A stretch of 64,000 nt of DNA. It comes from Brachybacterium sp. FME24 (GTDB taxonomy: Bacteria; Actinomycetota; Actinomycetes; Actinomycetales; Dermabacteraceae). The stretch is from positions 186,001 through 250,000 of the forward strand of contig NZ_JABUXV010000001.1 in the NCBI RefSeq assembly GCF_014897705.1, written 5' to 3'. Both the position numbers and the translations under genes were made by a program. The notes below the pieces were generated by a model. The model did not search any database, was not told the origin of the DNA, and saw only the letters and a list, made by a program, of their open reading frames with translations. This document shows positions 55,107 through 64,000 of the stretch, piece after piece (position 1 is the first letter of the stretch; each line of letters begins with the position of its first letter).

Positions 55107-56063
55107 ATGAAGTCTGCTTCGACGTCGAGCACTGTCACCCCGTTCGAGGAGATCTCGCGGGAGGACTGGGCACGCTTGTCCCAGCAGACCCCCCTGCCGC
55201 TCTCCGAAGAGGACGTCACCCGTCTGCGCGGCCTCGGTGACCGTCTCGATCTGCGCGAGGTCGATGCCGTCTATCGGCCGATCTCCCGCCTGTTGAACAT
55301 CCAGGTCGCCGCCGCGCAGACCCTGCGCCGGGCCCGCGAGGACTTCCTCGCCCAGCGCCAGCAGCGCACCCCGTACATCATCGGCGTCGCCGGATCCGTG
55401 GCAGTCGGCAAATCCACCACCGCCCGACTCCTGCGCGAGCTCATGGCGCGCTGGCCCGAGACCCCACGCGTGCAGCTCGTGACCACCGACGGCTTCCTGC
55501 TGCCCAACGCCGAGCTCGAGTCGCGCGGGATCATGCAGCGCAAGGGTTTCCCGGAGAGCTACGACCGGCGCGGATTGCTGCGCTTCGTCGCGGATGTGAA
55601 GTCCGGTCACGACCGGGTCGAGGCGCCGGTGTACTCGCATCTGACCTACGACATCCTCGAGGACGAGCGCGTGGTGGTCGAGCAGCCCGACGTGCTGATC
55701 GTCGAGGGCCTCAATGTGCTGCAGCCGGCCCGACCCCGCCGCGATGGCCGCCTGGGCATGGCCGTCTCCGACTTCTTCGACTACTCCGTGTATGTCGATG
55801 CTCGGCTCGAGGACGTGCAGCGCTGGTACGTCGATCGGTTCCTGCAGCTGCGACGCACCGCGTTCTCCGATCCCCGGTCATACTTCCGCCGGTACGCGGA
55901 GCTCACCGATGAGCAGGCCGAGCAGACCGCCCTGCGGATCTGGCGCACGATCAACGGCCCCAACCTCACCGAGAACGTGCTGCCCACCCGTGGCCGCGCC
56001 GACCTGGTGCTGCGCAAGGACGGTCAGCACCGCGTGCACTCCGTGCTCCTGCGCAAGGTCTGA
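55107..56063 (+). CDS. coaA: Pantothenate kinase (type I, CoaA)
   Basis: 318 residues: [17 protein letters not shown] (P-loop), [15 protein letters not shown], and [11 protein letters not shown] at the end. It commits pantothenate to CoA. ATG 55107. A hairpin terminator follows. The gene is between glmS and glmM but on the opposite strand. Confidence 0.95.
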   Translation: MKSASTSSTVTPFEEISREDWARLSQQTPLPLSEEDVTRLRGLGDRLDLREVDAVYRPISRLLNIQVAAAQTLRRAREDFLAQRQQRTPYIIGVAGSVAVGKSTTARLLRELMARWPETPRVQLVTTDGFLLPNAELESRGIMQRKGFPESYDRRGLLRFVADVKSGHDRVEAPVYSHLTYDILEDERVVVEQPDVLIVEGLNVLQPARPRRDGRLGMAVSDFFDYSVYVDARLEDVQRWYVDRFLQLRRTAFSDPRSYFRRYAELTDEQAEQTALRIWRTINGPNLTENVLPTRGRADLVLRKDGQHRVHSVLLRKV

Positions 56064-56097
56064 GACGCCGCCGGCCACCGACCGGCGCCAGCAGCGA

Positions 56098-56120
56098 CCG
56101 GGCCCGGAGTGCGGGCCCGG
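56098..56120. terminator. Terminator between coaA and glmM
   Basis: CCGGGCCC-GGAGTGC-GGGCCCGG, perfect 8-bp stem. It lies between the convergent ends and may act for both. Confidence 0.55.
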
Positions 56121-56128
56121 CCCAGGGC

Positions 56129-57475
56129 TCAGAGGCCGACGCGCTCGCGGACGATGCCGGCCAGGCGATCGGCGACCGAGGTGGCCTGCTCGTCGGACGG
56201 CGCCTCGACCATCACGCGGACGAGCGGCTCGGTGCCTGAGGGACGCAGCAGCACCCGGCCGGTCTCGCCGAGCTCCTGCTCCGCCTCGGCGACGGCATCG
56301 AGCACGCCGCGGTCGATGGTGGCGCGAGCCTTGTCGACGTTCTTGACGTTGATGAGCGCCTGCGGGAGGCGCGTCATGACGTCGGCCAGCTCGCGTGCGG
56401 TGCGGCCGGTCTCGACCATGCGCTGGAGCAGGTGCAGGGCGGTGAGCTCACCGTCACCGGTGGTGGCGTGCTCGGCGATGATGACGTGGCCGGACTGCTC
56501 ACCGCCGATCGAGAAGCCACCGAGGTTCATCTCCTCGAGCACGTAGCGGTCACCGACCCCGGTCTGGCCGAGCACGATGCCGTGCTCCCGCATGGCGAGC
56601 TTGAGGCCGAGATTGCTCATGACGGTCACCACGAGGGTGTCGTCGTGCAGGCGGCCCTTCTCCTTGAGGTCCACGGCGAGGATGCCCATGATCTGGTCAC
56701 CGTCGATGACGTCGCCGTTCGCATCCACCGCGAGGCAGCGATCCGCGTCCCCGTCGAAGGCGACGCCGATATCCGCACCGTGGGCACGCACCGCCGCTTG
56801 GAGTGGACCGAGATAGGTGGAGCCGACGCCGTCGTTGATGAGGCCGCCGTCGCTGCGGTCACCGATGACGTGGACGGTCGCTCCCGCGCGGCGCAGGGCC
56901 AGCGGGCCGGTCTCGCAGGCGGCGCCGTTGGCGCAGTCGGCGACGACGGTGATGCCCTCCAGGGGCCGGTCCAGAGTGGCGACGAGGTGCTCGACATAGG
57001 CCTCGACGGCGCCCTCGTACCGAGTGATGGTGCCGACGGCCGTGCCCTCGGGGCGGTCCCATTCCTCGCCGAGCCGGGCCTCGATGGCGTCCTCGACCTC
57101 GTCGGGGAGCTTGGTGCCGCCCCGGGCGAAGAATTTGATGCCGTTGTCGGCCGCGGGGTTGTGGGAGGCGGAGATCATCACCCCGAGGTCCGCGCTGGTG
57201 GACTGGACCAGGTGGGCCAGGCCCGGGGTGGGAAGCACCTCGGCGTCGAGCACGTCGACCCCGGCGGAGGCGAGGCCCGCGCAGACCGCCGCGGACAGGA
57301 AGTCGCCCGAGGGGCGGGGGTCGCGGGCGACGATGGCGCGCGGCCTGGTGCCGCCGAAAGCGCCCAGCGTTCCCAGCACATGAGCCGCGCCCACCGAGAG
57401 CTCGACCGCGAGTTCGGCGGTGATGTCACCGTTCGCGCGTCCGCGCACTCCGTCGGTTCCGAACAGTCGTGCCAC
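56129..57475 (-). CDS. glmM: Phosphoglucosamine mutase
   Basis: 448 residues. [13 protein letters not shown] at the start, the phosphoserine loop [12 protein letters not shown] (about residue 100), the metal loop DGDADRC and the C-terminal [15 protein letters not shown] define GlmM. GTG 57475 follows GAGGAGAA. It converts glucosamine-6-phosphate to glucosamine-1-phosphate, downstream of GlmS. Confidence 0.97.
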   Translation of the reverse strand: MARLFGTDGVRGRANGDITAELAVELSVGAAHVLGTLGAFGGTRPRAIVARDPRPSGDFLSAAVCAGLASAGVDVLDAEVLPTPGLAHLVQSTSADLGVMISASHNPAADNGIKFFARGGTKLPDEVEDAIEARLGEEWDRPEGTAVGTITRYEGAVEAYVEHLVATLDRPLEGITVVADCANGAACETGPLALRRAGATVHVIGDRSDGGLINDGVGSTYLGPLQAAVRAHGADIGVAFDGDADRCLAVDANGDVIDGDQIMGILAVDLKEKGRLHDDTLVVTVMSNLGLKLAMREHGIVLGQTGVGDRYVLEEMNLGGFSIGGEQSGHVIIAEHATTGDGELTALHLLQRMVETGRTARELADVMTRLPQALINVKNVDKARATIDRGVLDAVAEAEQELGETGRVLLRPSGTEPLVRVMVEAPSDEQATSVADRLAGIVRERVGL

Positions 57476-57618
57476 AGGATTCTCCTCACGAGAATGGGGG
57501 TTCTTCGTCCCGGCGGGGCCCGCTGTGCGCAGGGCCCGGCCGGACATTCGCTGTGAGACTACCCGCTGACATCCCTTTGGCCCGTCATCGGTCGCCCGTC
57601 GGCGTTACGTTGGTAGCT

Positions 57619-60600
57619 ATGCCAGATCCTGTTCTCCTCCCCCGGCTGCTGCCGTCGGCCATCAGCCATCACGTCGGCGACCGGTCTGCGGGCCGAGGCC
57701 TCGCGCGGGCTCGTGCAGGGCGTGTCGAGGACCTCCGGTGGGATCACGAGACCTCGACCGTCTCCGGAGCGGTCATGGACGACGCCGGCTCCGTGCAGCG
57801 GGCCCGGGCGATGCTGGTCGAGTACGAGGAGGATTCGGTCTCGCGCCGGTTCCTGCCGGCGGCTCCTGGTGGGCTCTGGCGCCCGCGCGGCTCGCAGTGC
57901 AGCTGCCCCGCCGACGGGAGCTGCGAGCACGTCGCCGCGATCCTCTATCGCCTGAACGATCTGGGAGCCCGGGCGGAGGAGTCCGATCCTCCCGCAGAAT
58001 GGCGCAGCGTGCTGCGTCCCCTGCTCGGCACATCCACTCCCGCGGCGACGCCGCGTCCCTTGGCGATCCGCTTCGACCTCGAGGCCGGCTCCTCGGGCGC
58101 CGGGGCGTCGCGTCGCCATCGCGAGCCCGCCACTCCCGCCGATCTCGAGGCGGGGTCCGATCTGTGGCTGGGTCTGCGACCGCTGACCCGAGGCCGCAAG
58201 GGCGCCTGGATCAAGGGCGAGCTGTCCTGGCGCAGCTTCGAGGTCCATCTCATCGGCCGCGAGTACGACCCGGTGCATGCGGAGGCACTGTCGCGGGTCT
58301 TCGCCTCCGCCTCCGCGGAGCGCTCGTACTCCAGCGGCGCGATCGACCACCTGTGGCTGAACACTGTCACCTCACCCTTGCTGTGGCAGTCCCTCGTCCA
58401 CGCGCGCGATGCGGGAGTGGAGTTCCTCCCGGGCACCGGCCTGACCTCGATCACCCTGCTCGGTGGGGCGAGTGTCGGGCTCGACCTGCACGGCGGCGAC
58501 GAGGTGCAGGACCTCCAGGTGCAGTCCCGAGTCGACCTCGACGGAGAGCGCGCCCCCGGCGCCCGACTGCTGGGCGCGGCCGGCGTGCTGGACGTCGAGC
58601 CGCACGGCCCGGACGCTCTGGCGGCCCGCATCGCCCCCATCGGCTCCCCTGTTCCTCGCGCTCTGCGCACGCTCCTCCAGCGCCGGCGGCCCCTGCAGGT
58701 CCCGGCCGCCGATCGCGAGGCGTTCCTGGAGGTCGCGTACCCGCAGCTGCGTTCTCTGACGTCGGTGACCAGCCTCGACGGCAGTGTCGAGCTTCCGGCC
58801 GCGCCCCGCCCGGCCCTCCTCCTGACCGCCTCCTATGCCTCCGGGGATCGCCTCACGCTGCGCTGGTCCTGGCGATATCACGATCCGGACCGGATTCTTC
58901 CCATCGATCAGCGTCAGGGCGCGCATCGGGACCTGGCGCACGAGGACGACGTGATCGCGGCGGCCATGACGCTGTGGTCGACCGCGGGATCGCAGTCCCC
59001 GGACGTGCTCAGCGGCCCCGACACCGCCCGCTTCTCCGAGCACGTGCTCGATGCGCTCGAGGCGATGGACCATGTGGAGACCGAGGTGGTCGGCACCCGG
59101 CACGCGTATCGCGAGCTCGACGGCGCGCCGCAGGTGCGCGTCACCCAGCAGGCCTCGCCGGGCAAGCACGATTGGTTCGACCTCGGATTCCAGATCACGA
59201 TCGAGGGTCGCGAGATCCCCTTCCCCACCCTCTTCGTCGCGCTCGCCCGGGGGCGCAGCAAGGTGCTCCTGCCGGACAAGACCTACTTCTCCCTCGATCA
59301 TCCGGCCTTCGACGCTCTGCGCGAGCTGATCCGCGAGGGCGAGGCGCTCGCGGAATGGGAGCCTGAGCAGCAGCGCATCAGCCGCTTCCAGGTCGACATG
59401 TGGAACGACCTCGAGGAGATGGCCGACGAGACGGACGCGAGCGCCGAGTGGGACCGCACCGTCGCCCGGGTGCAGGACCTGCAGGAGATGGTGTCGCCTC
59501 CGCTGCCCGCCGCCCTGGACGCCGAGCTGCGTCCCTATCAGCGCGAGGGCTTCTCCTGGCTTGCCTTCCTGTTCGCCCACGGACTCGGTGGTGTCCTCGC
59601 CGACGACATGGGCCTGGGCAAGACCATCCAGACCCTTGCCCTGATCGCCCACGCCCGCGACGGCGCCGATGGGGCGTCACAGCCCCCGTTCCTGGTCGTC
59701 GCACCATCCTCGGTGCTGCCGGTGTGGCGGCGCGAGGCCGAGCGCTTCACGCCCTCGCTGGACGTGCGCGTACTGGACCGCACAGCGGCGGCGCGCGGCT
59801 CGGACCTGTCCGCCGTGATCGCCGGCGCCGACATCGTGGTGACCAGTTACACCGTGCTGCGCATCGACGAGGAGGACTTCGCCGCGCAGCGGTTCCACGG
59901 CTTCGTGCTGGACGAGGCGCAGTTCGTGAAGAACCGCCGCTCCCGCACGCATCGGGCTGCCAAGGGGGTCCGCGCCGACTTCCGCCTGGCGATCACCGGC
60001 ACGCCGATGGAGAACTCCCTGGACGATCTGTGGTCGATCCTCGATCTCGTCGCTCCCGGGCTGGTCGGCGGGGCGAACGGTTTCCGGCAGCAGTACACGC
60101 TGCCGATCGAGACCGGCGAGCACCCCGATCGCATGGAACGGCTGCGGCGACGGGTACGCCCGTTCCTGCTGCGCCGCACCAAGGAGCTCGTCGCGACGGA
60201 GCTGCCCGCGAAGCACGAACAGGTCCTGACCGTGACGCTCGGTCAGGAGCATCGCGCGGTCTACGACTCGGTGCTGCAGCGCGAGCGCAAGAAGGTCCTC
60301 GGCATCATCGAGACCGACCTGGACCGTCAGCGGTTCATCGTCTTCCGCTCCCTGACGCTGCTGCGGATGATGGCACTGGATCCGCAGCTGGTGGACGCGG
60401 AGGCCTACGCCGACGTGCCGAGCTCGAAGCTGGAGGCGCTGTTCGACCGGCTCGAGGAAGTCATCGGCGACGGGCACCGGGTGCTGCTGTTCAGCCAGTT
60501 CACCTCGTACCTCGACCGGGTCGCCGGCGAGCTGCGCGCCCGCGGCGTCGAGTATGCGCATCTGGATGGTTCCACTCGGGACCGTGACGCCGCCGTGGCG

Positions 60601-60924
60601 GGGTTCCGCGAGGGCGACGCTCCGGTGTTCCTCATCTCGCTGAAGGCGGGCGGCTTCGGGCTGACCCTGACCGAGGCCGACTACGTGTTCCTGCTGGATC
60701 CCTGGTGGAACCCGGCGGCGGAGGCGCAAGCCGTGGACCGTGCCCACCGGATCGGCCAGGACCGCCAGGTGATGGTGTACCGAATGGTCGCGGAGGACAC
60801 GATCGAGGAGAAGGTGCTCGCCCTGCAGCAGCGCAAGGCCGAGCTGTTCGACGCCTTCACCGACGGCGGCGACGCCTTCCGCTCCGCGGTCACCGCCGAG
60901 GACATCCGGGAGCTCCTGGCCTGA
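57619..60924 (+). CDS. SWIM zinc-finger/SNF2 family DEAD-box ATPase
   Basis: 1101 residues. An N-terminal SWIM zinc finger (CSCPADGSCEHVAAIL, about 92-107) precedes a long variable region, then the SNF2 core: YQREGFSWLAFLFAHGLGG, DDMGLGKTIQTLALIAHARD (about 662), LDEAQFVKNRRS (DEAQ box, about 764) and the helicase C-terminal half with LLFSQFTSYLDRV and DPWWNPAAEAQAVDRAHRIGQ. This DNA translocase class (RapA/HepA relatives) often acts on nucleoprotein. Role here unknown. Confidence 0.92.
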   Translation: MPDPVLLPRLLPSAISHHVGDRSAGRGLARARAGRVEDLRWDHETSTVSGAVMDDAGSVQRARAMLVEYEEDSVSRRFLPAAPGGLWRPRGSQCSCPADGSCEHVAAILYRLNDLGARAEESDPPAEWRSVLRPLLGTSTPAATPRPLAIRFDLEAGSSGAGASRRHREPATPADLEAGSDLWLGLRPLTRGRKGAWIKGELSWRSFEVHLIGREYDPVHAEALSRVFASASAERSYSSGAIDHLWLNTVTSPLLWQSLVHARDAGVEFLPGTGLTSITLLGGASVGLDLHGGDEVQDLQVQSRVDLDGERAPGARLLGAAGVLDVEPHGPDALAARIAPIGSPVPRALRTLLQRRRPLQVPAADREAFLEVAYPQLRSLTSVTSLDGSVELPAAPRPALLLTASYASGDRLTLRWSWRYHDPDRILPIDQRQGAHRDLAHEDDVIAAAMTLWSTAGSQSPDVLSGPDTARFSEHVLDALEAMDHVETEVVGTRHAYRELDGAPQVRVTQQASPGKHDWFDLGFQITIEGREIPFPTLFVALARGRSKVLLPDKTYFSLDHPAFDALRELIREGEALAEWEPEQQRISRFQVDMWNDLEEMADETDASAEWDRTVARVQDLQEMVSPPLPAALDAELRPYQREGFSWLAFLFAHGLGGVLADDMGLGKTIQTLALIAHARDGADGASQPPFLVVAPSSVLPVWRREAERFTPSLDVRVLDRTAAARGSDLSAVIAGADIVVTSYTVLRIDEEDFAAQRFHGFVLDEAQFVKNRRSRTHRAAKGVRADFRLAITGTPMENSLDDLWSILDLVAPGLVGGANGFRQQYTLPIETGEHPDRMERLRRRVRPFLLRRTKELVATELPAKHEQVLTVTLGQEHRAVYDSVLQRERKKVLGIIETDLDRQRFIVFRSLTLLRMMALDPQLVDAEAYADVPSSKLEALFDRLEEVIGDGHRVLLFSQFTSYLDRVAGELRARGVEYAHLDGSTRDRDAAVAGFREGDAPVFLISLKAGGFGLTLTEADYVFLLDPWWNPAAEAQAVDRAHRIGQDRQVMVYRMVAEDTIEEKVLALQQRKAELFDAFTDGGDAFRSAVTAEDIRELLA

Positions 60925-60987
60925 GCCCGCGGCAGGGCCCGATCCCTGAGCAGGCAGCGGCAGGTGCTGTGCCCGCACCGTCATGCG

Positions 60988-62310
60988 TCACCCCAGCCAC
61001 CTGGCCTCAGCGGCGCCGTACGCCGCGACCGGACGTTCGATCGTGGTCCCGTCGATCAGCAGTGGGGGCGGCACCACGTCGAGCGCCCCGGCGGAGGAGT
61101 CGACGCGCACCCGCGGGATCTCGAGCGCTGCCGGGTCCTCCTGCAGCGGAGCAGACGCGGACAGAAGGGCGCGAGCGGCACCGAGAAGACTGATGCGGAC
61201 CGTGTGCGCGCGGGACCGGGCCAGGGCCTCGAGGACGTGCGCGGCCAGCAGGTGGCCGCTCGCGTGGTCCAGGGCCTGCACCGGGAGCGCGCCGGGGCGC
61301 TCACCTGTGCCGCAGGCGGTGGCGATCCCGGTGGCCGCCTGGACGATGGAGTCGAACCCCGGTCGGCTCCCCCAGGGCCCGTTCTCGCCCCACGCGGAGA
61401 GCGAGACGATGATGGCCTGCGGGGCGAGCTCCTCGAGCTCCTCCGCCCCGAGCCCGTACCTCGTCAGAGCGCCAGGGCGGTACCCCTCCAGGATCACATC
61501 GGCTCCCGCGGCGAGGGTACGGGCCCGGTCGGCGTCACGCTCGAGGTCGATCTCTGCGGACCGTTTCCCCATGCCGGTGGAGAGGTGCTGCGCCAGGAGC
61601 TCCGGCCGCTGCGGCGAATCGATGCGCAGGACGTCGGCGCCCAGGCAGGCGAGCAGCTGCGACCCGGTGGGGCCGGCGATCACACGGGTCAGATCGAGCA
61701 CCCGGACGCCGCGCAGCAGGTCCACCTCCCGGCGTGCGCGACCGCCGATCGCCTCGGTTCCGCGCGCGTTCGGGCCGCCGTGGGACCTTCGGGACCCTGG
61801 GCCGCTCAGCTCGGCACGACCGCCGCGATCGCGCACCGCGCTCCACGGCTCATCGGCCGTGGCGAGCGCGTGGGGATGCGACTCCCAGTGCGCGGAGGTG
61901 TGCACGACCACGGCGATACCGCCGGCGGCGGTGATCGCCTCCTCGATGTCGGCCGCGTCCCGATGGGCAAGAGCGCGTTCGAGTCCAGGTCGGTCCGAGA
62001 TCTCGAACGTCTCGCGGATCACGGCGGCGTGGTGCGGGTAGTTGGCGTGCAGGCGCACCCAGCCGTCCCGTGCGGCGAAGAAGCCGGACAGCTCGGCCCA
62101 GGCCGCGGGGGCCCGGCCATCGATGCGCTGGTTCTCGTAGGCGGCGAAGGAGGCGGCTATCAGCTCAGGGGTGGTCTCCACGACGACATCGCGCCGCTGC
62201 GCGGCGGCGAGCTCAGCGACGGCGGAACGCACCCTGTTCACTGCGGTGCCGGCGAAGTTCTCGACGTCGAAGGGACCGGTCCACCACCTGCGAGGTGCGC
62301 GTAGAGCCAT
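60988..62310 (-). CDS. Family III CoA transferase, halves in permuted order
   Basis: The C-terminal part (about 190-340) has VLDLTRVIAGPTGSQLLACL, GADVLRIDSP, GADVILEGYRPGALTRYGLG and RPGFDSIVQAATGIA, the hallmarks of CaiB/formyl-CoA transferases, including the aspartate in PGFD. The N-terminal 190 residues (WVRLHANYPHHAAVIRETFE, ITAAGGIAVVVHTSAHW) resemble what is normally the C-terminal half. ATG 62310; GTG 62313 is possible. 440 residues. Substrate unknown. Confidence 0.82.
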   Translation of the reverse strand: MALRAPRRWWTGPFDVENFAGTAVNRVRSAVAELAAAQRRDVVVETTPELIAASFAAYENQRIDGRAPAAWAELSGFFAARDGWVRLHANYPHHAAVIRETFEISDRPGLERALAHRDAADIEEAITAAGGIAVVVHTSAHWESHPHALATADEPWSAVRDRGGRAELSGPGSRRSHGGPNARGTEAIGGRARREVDLLRGVRVLDLTRVIAGPTGSQLLACLGADVLRIDSPQRPELLAQHLSTGMGKRSAEIDLERDADRARTLAAGADVILEGYRPGALTRYGLGAEELEELAPQAIIVSLSAWGENGPWGSRPGFDSIVQAATGIATACGTGERPGALPVQALDHASGHLLAAHVLEALARSRAHTVRISLLGAARALLSASAPLQEDPAALEIPRVRVDSSAGALDVVPPPLLIDGTTIERPVAAYGAAEARWLG

Positions 62311-62395
62311 CACCGGAGCCTAGCCTGCCCAGCAGCCTGTCTTCCCAGGGTGAACGGGCCTTGACCCGCGCTGCCGGCCCGTGTGGGATGAGCCC

Positions 62396-63160
62396 ATGAC
62401 ACTACTGAGCGAACGCGCCGAAACCCTGCTGGCCCTGCACCACCGACCCGCCCCCGTGGTGCTGCCCACGGTGTGGGATGCCTGGTCCGCTCAGGCGGCC
62501 GTCGCCGCCGGATTCGAGGCGCTGACGATCGGCAGCCACCCGGTCGCGAACTCCGTGGGCGCCGGCGACGGCGAGGACATGAGTCTGGACGACGCCCTCG
62601 CCGGCATCGCCGTTGTCACCCGGGCAGTGGAGGTCCCCGTCTCTGCGGATGTGGAATCAGGGTACGGCGCAGCTCCGGCAGAGCTCGTGGAGCGCGTGCT
62701 GGAGGCGGGGGCTGTGGGCGTCAACGTCGAGGACACGGTGCATTCGGAGGGCCGGCTGCGCGGTGCACAGGAGCACGCCGACTACATCGCCGGGATCCGC
62801 CGGGCGGCCGACGAAGCGGGGGTGCATCTGGTGATCAACGGGCGCACCGACGTGTTCAAGACCGAGGAGCAGATTCCGGACCGGCTGGCCGAGGCGATCA
62901 CGCGGTTGAACCTGCTCGAGGGCGCCGGGGCCGACTCCCTGTACCCGGTCGGGGTGCCGGACGTGGAGACGCTGAAGGCGCTGCTCGCCGCAGTCCGCAC
63001 TCCGCTCAACGTCACCGCTCATCCCGTATCGGGGGCCATCCCGGAGGGCCTGGGACTCCCCCAGCTCACGGAGCTCGGCGTGAGCCGAGTCAGCTACGGC
63101 CCGCTGCTGCAGGCCGCCCTGGCCGATCACCTCCAGGAGATCACGAGCGCCTGGCGCTGA
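62396..63160 (+). CDS. Isocitrate lyase/PEP mutase superfamily protein
   Basis: 254 residues from ATG 62396. PTVWDAWSAQAAVAAGFEAL, TIGSHPVANSVG, VSADVESGYG and GAVGVNVEDTVHSEGRL match the PEP mutase/isocitrate lyase superfamily, where the acidic residues bind Mg. The KKCGH-type lyase loop is absent, so it is closer to oxaloacetate hydrolase- or phosphonate-type members. It is divergent from the CoA transferase gene. Confidence 0.87.
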   Translation: MTLLSERAETLLALHHRPAPVVLPTVWDAWSAQAAVAAGFEALTIGSHPVANSVGAGDGEDMSLDDALAGIAVVTRAVEVPVSADVESGYGAAPAELVERVLEAGAVGVNVEDTVHSEGRLRGAQEHADYIAGIRRAADEAGVHLVINGRTDVFKTEEQIPDRLAEAITRLNLLEGAGADSLYPVGVPDVETLKALLAAVRTPLNVTAHPVSGAIPEGLGLPQLTELGVSRVSYGPLLQAALADHLQEITSAWR

Positions 63161-63181
63161 TCACGGACACCGCTGGACGCA

Positions 63182-63216
63182 CAAGACCCCGGCACCGCAT
63201 CGGTACCGGGGTCTTG
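63182..63216. terminator. Terminator between the PEP mutase gene and rpsI
   Basis: CAAGACCCCGG and its exact complement flank a 13-base loop. It lies between convergent ends and suits both directions. Confidence 0.75.
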
Positions 63217-63235
63217 CAGACGATGATCTGTGCGA

Positions 63236-63745
63236 TCAGCGCTTGGAGTACTGAGGAGCCTTGCGGGCCTTCTTCAGTCCAGCCTTCTTACGCTCGATGA
63301 CGCGCGGGTCGCGCTTGAGGAAGCCGGCCTTCTTGAGGATCGCACGGTTGTGCTCCTCGTCGATCAGGTTCAGCGCGCGGGCCACGCCGAGGCGCACGGC
63401 GCCGGCCTGTCCCGACGGGCCGCCGCCGTGGAGGCGGACCCAGACGTCGAAGCGGCCCTGGAGGTCGAGGACCGTGAACGGGTCGTTGACTTCCTGCTGG
63501 TGCAGCTTGTTCGGGAAGTAATCCTCGATCGCGCGGTCGTTGATGATCCACTGGCCGGAGCCAGGGGTCAGACGAACGCGGGCGATGGCCTGCTTGCGAC
63601 GGCCGGTGCCATAGCCCGGCGCGGTCGCGGACTGGCCGCCGCCGACGGCGGCCTCGCCGGTCGACTCGGTGGTGAAGCTCGACGGGGCGGACTCTTCAGT
63701 CTCGACCTCGACAGCGTCAGGGGTTTCAGGGGTGGTCTCAGTCAC
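63236..63745 (-). CDS. rpsI: Small ribosomal subunit protein S9
   Basis: 169 residues. [21 protein letters not shown], then [10 protein letters not shown] and the basic end [17 protein letters not shown] (rRNA P-site contact) define uS9. A 45-residue acidic extension is typical of actinobacteria. GTG 63745 follows AAGGAGAA. It follows rplM by about 50 bp. Confidence 0.97.
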   Translation of the reverse strand: MTETTPETPDAVEVETEESAPSSFTTESTGEAAVGGGQSATAPGYGTGRRKQAIARVRLTPGSGQWIINDRAIEDYFPNKLHQQEVNDPFTVLDLQGRFDVWVRLHGGGPSGQAGAVRLGVARALNLIDEEHNRAILKKAGFLKRDPRVIERKKAGLKKARKAPQYSKR

Positions 63746-63795
63746 GGTTCTCCTTGGTTCGTCCGTGCGGCAGGGCGGAGTGGCGGGAGCCCCGC

Positions 63796-64000
63796 TTACT
63801 GCGCCACCTGATCAATGGTGAAGGGGGTGGGCTGCTGAGCGGAATGCGGGTGCTCGGCACCCGCGTAGATCTTGACCTTCTTGATCTGCTGCTCAGCGAG
63901 CTTGTTCTTGGGGAGCATGCCGCGAACGGCCTTCTCCACCGCGCGCTCGGGGTTCTTCTCGAGCAGCTCGGAGTACGGGATGCCGCGGAGGCCGCCCGGG
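63796..64000 (-). CDS. rplM: Large ribosomal subunit protein L13 (3' part)
   Basis: Only the C-terminal 67 residues are in the window: [56 protein letters not shown]. This is the uL13 C-terminus with the conserved GMLP. It lies directly before rpsI, the standard rplM-rpsI operon. The start lies beyond base 64000. Confidence 0.96.
   Translation of the reverse strand, partial: PGGLRGIPYSELLEKNPERAVEKAVRGMLPKNKLAEQQIKKVKIYAGAEHPHSAQQPTPFTIDQVAQ

Overview
This is a high-GC actinobacterial chromosome segment. The mycothiol S-conjugate amidase gene (mca), actinobacterial DUF families (DUF4245, DUF4307) and the gene order point to Micrococcales, probably a Brachybacterium-like Dermabacteraceae member; the genus is an inference from memory. 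The block from ychF (20 kb) through ispH, xseAB, fumarase, phoH, a prenyl transferase, hemolysin III, mca and greA (43.7 kb) broadly matches Mycobacterium tuberculosis Rv1112 down to Rv1080c, so it is old core chromosome.

Bases 1-20,063 are accessory. They hold small regulator/enzyme pairs (DUF2975-XRE, TetR-NmrA, TetR-DHFR-like), single cargo genes (GrpB, DUF1801, TPR), decayed genes (a truncated MFS start beside an IS3 remnant, an amber-interrupted TPR gene), and an island of about 10.3 kb with an XRE-ImmA/IrrE plus DUF4411 pair, a complete type I restriction-modification operon (hsdMSR), an XRE regulator and a Cys-rich DUF4096 protein. The island GC is visibly lower than in the core.

The most interesting structure is a series of directly oriented 30-40 bp sequences resembling the 3' end of ychF (peptide VEFRFNV-stop) at about 4.2, 5.9, 6.8, 8.3, 9.1, 9.7, 20.0 and 20.06 kb. 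They cut the accessory region into 0.6-1.7 kb one- or two-gene units plus the restriction island. This looks like repeated site-specific integration (accretion) at the ychF 3' end by elements that carry no recombinase.

21-29 kb: a membrane-anchored protein, RmuC, then an RpiR-regulated ABC importer operon (binding protein, permease, ATPase) ending in a histidine phosphatase. 29-35 kb: ispH, divergent xseA-xseB, DUF4245, a PfkB kinase and fumC. 35.3-37.3 kb: two minisatellites and a dispersed repeat around a DUF559 nuclease-like gene. 37.3-45.2 kb: phoH, prenyl transferase, hemolysin III, mca, greA, AI-2E permease. 45.4-48.0 kb: an ABC-2 exporter pair.

48.0-57.5 kb is a minus-strand cell-wall and housekeeping block (glmM; glmS-acpS-nnr-alr-tsaE-tsaB-rimI) with coaA between glmS and glmM. 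57.6-63.2 kb: a SWIM/SNF2 ATPase, a family III CoA transferase and a PEP mutase-like protein. The window ends in the rplM-rpsI operon, with rplM cut by the window edge.
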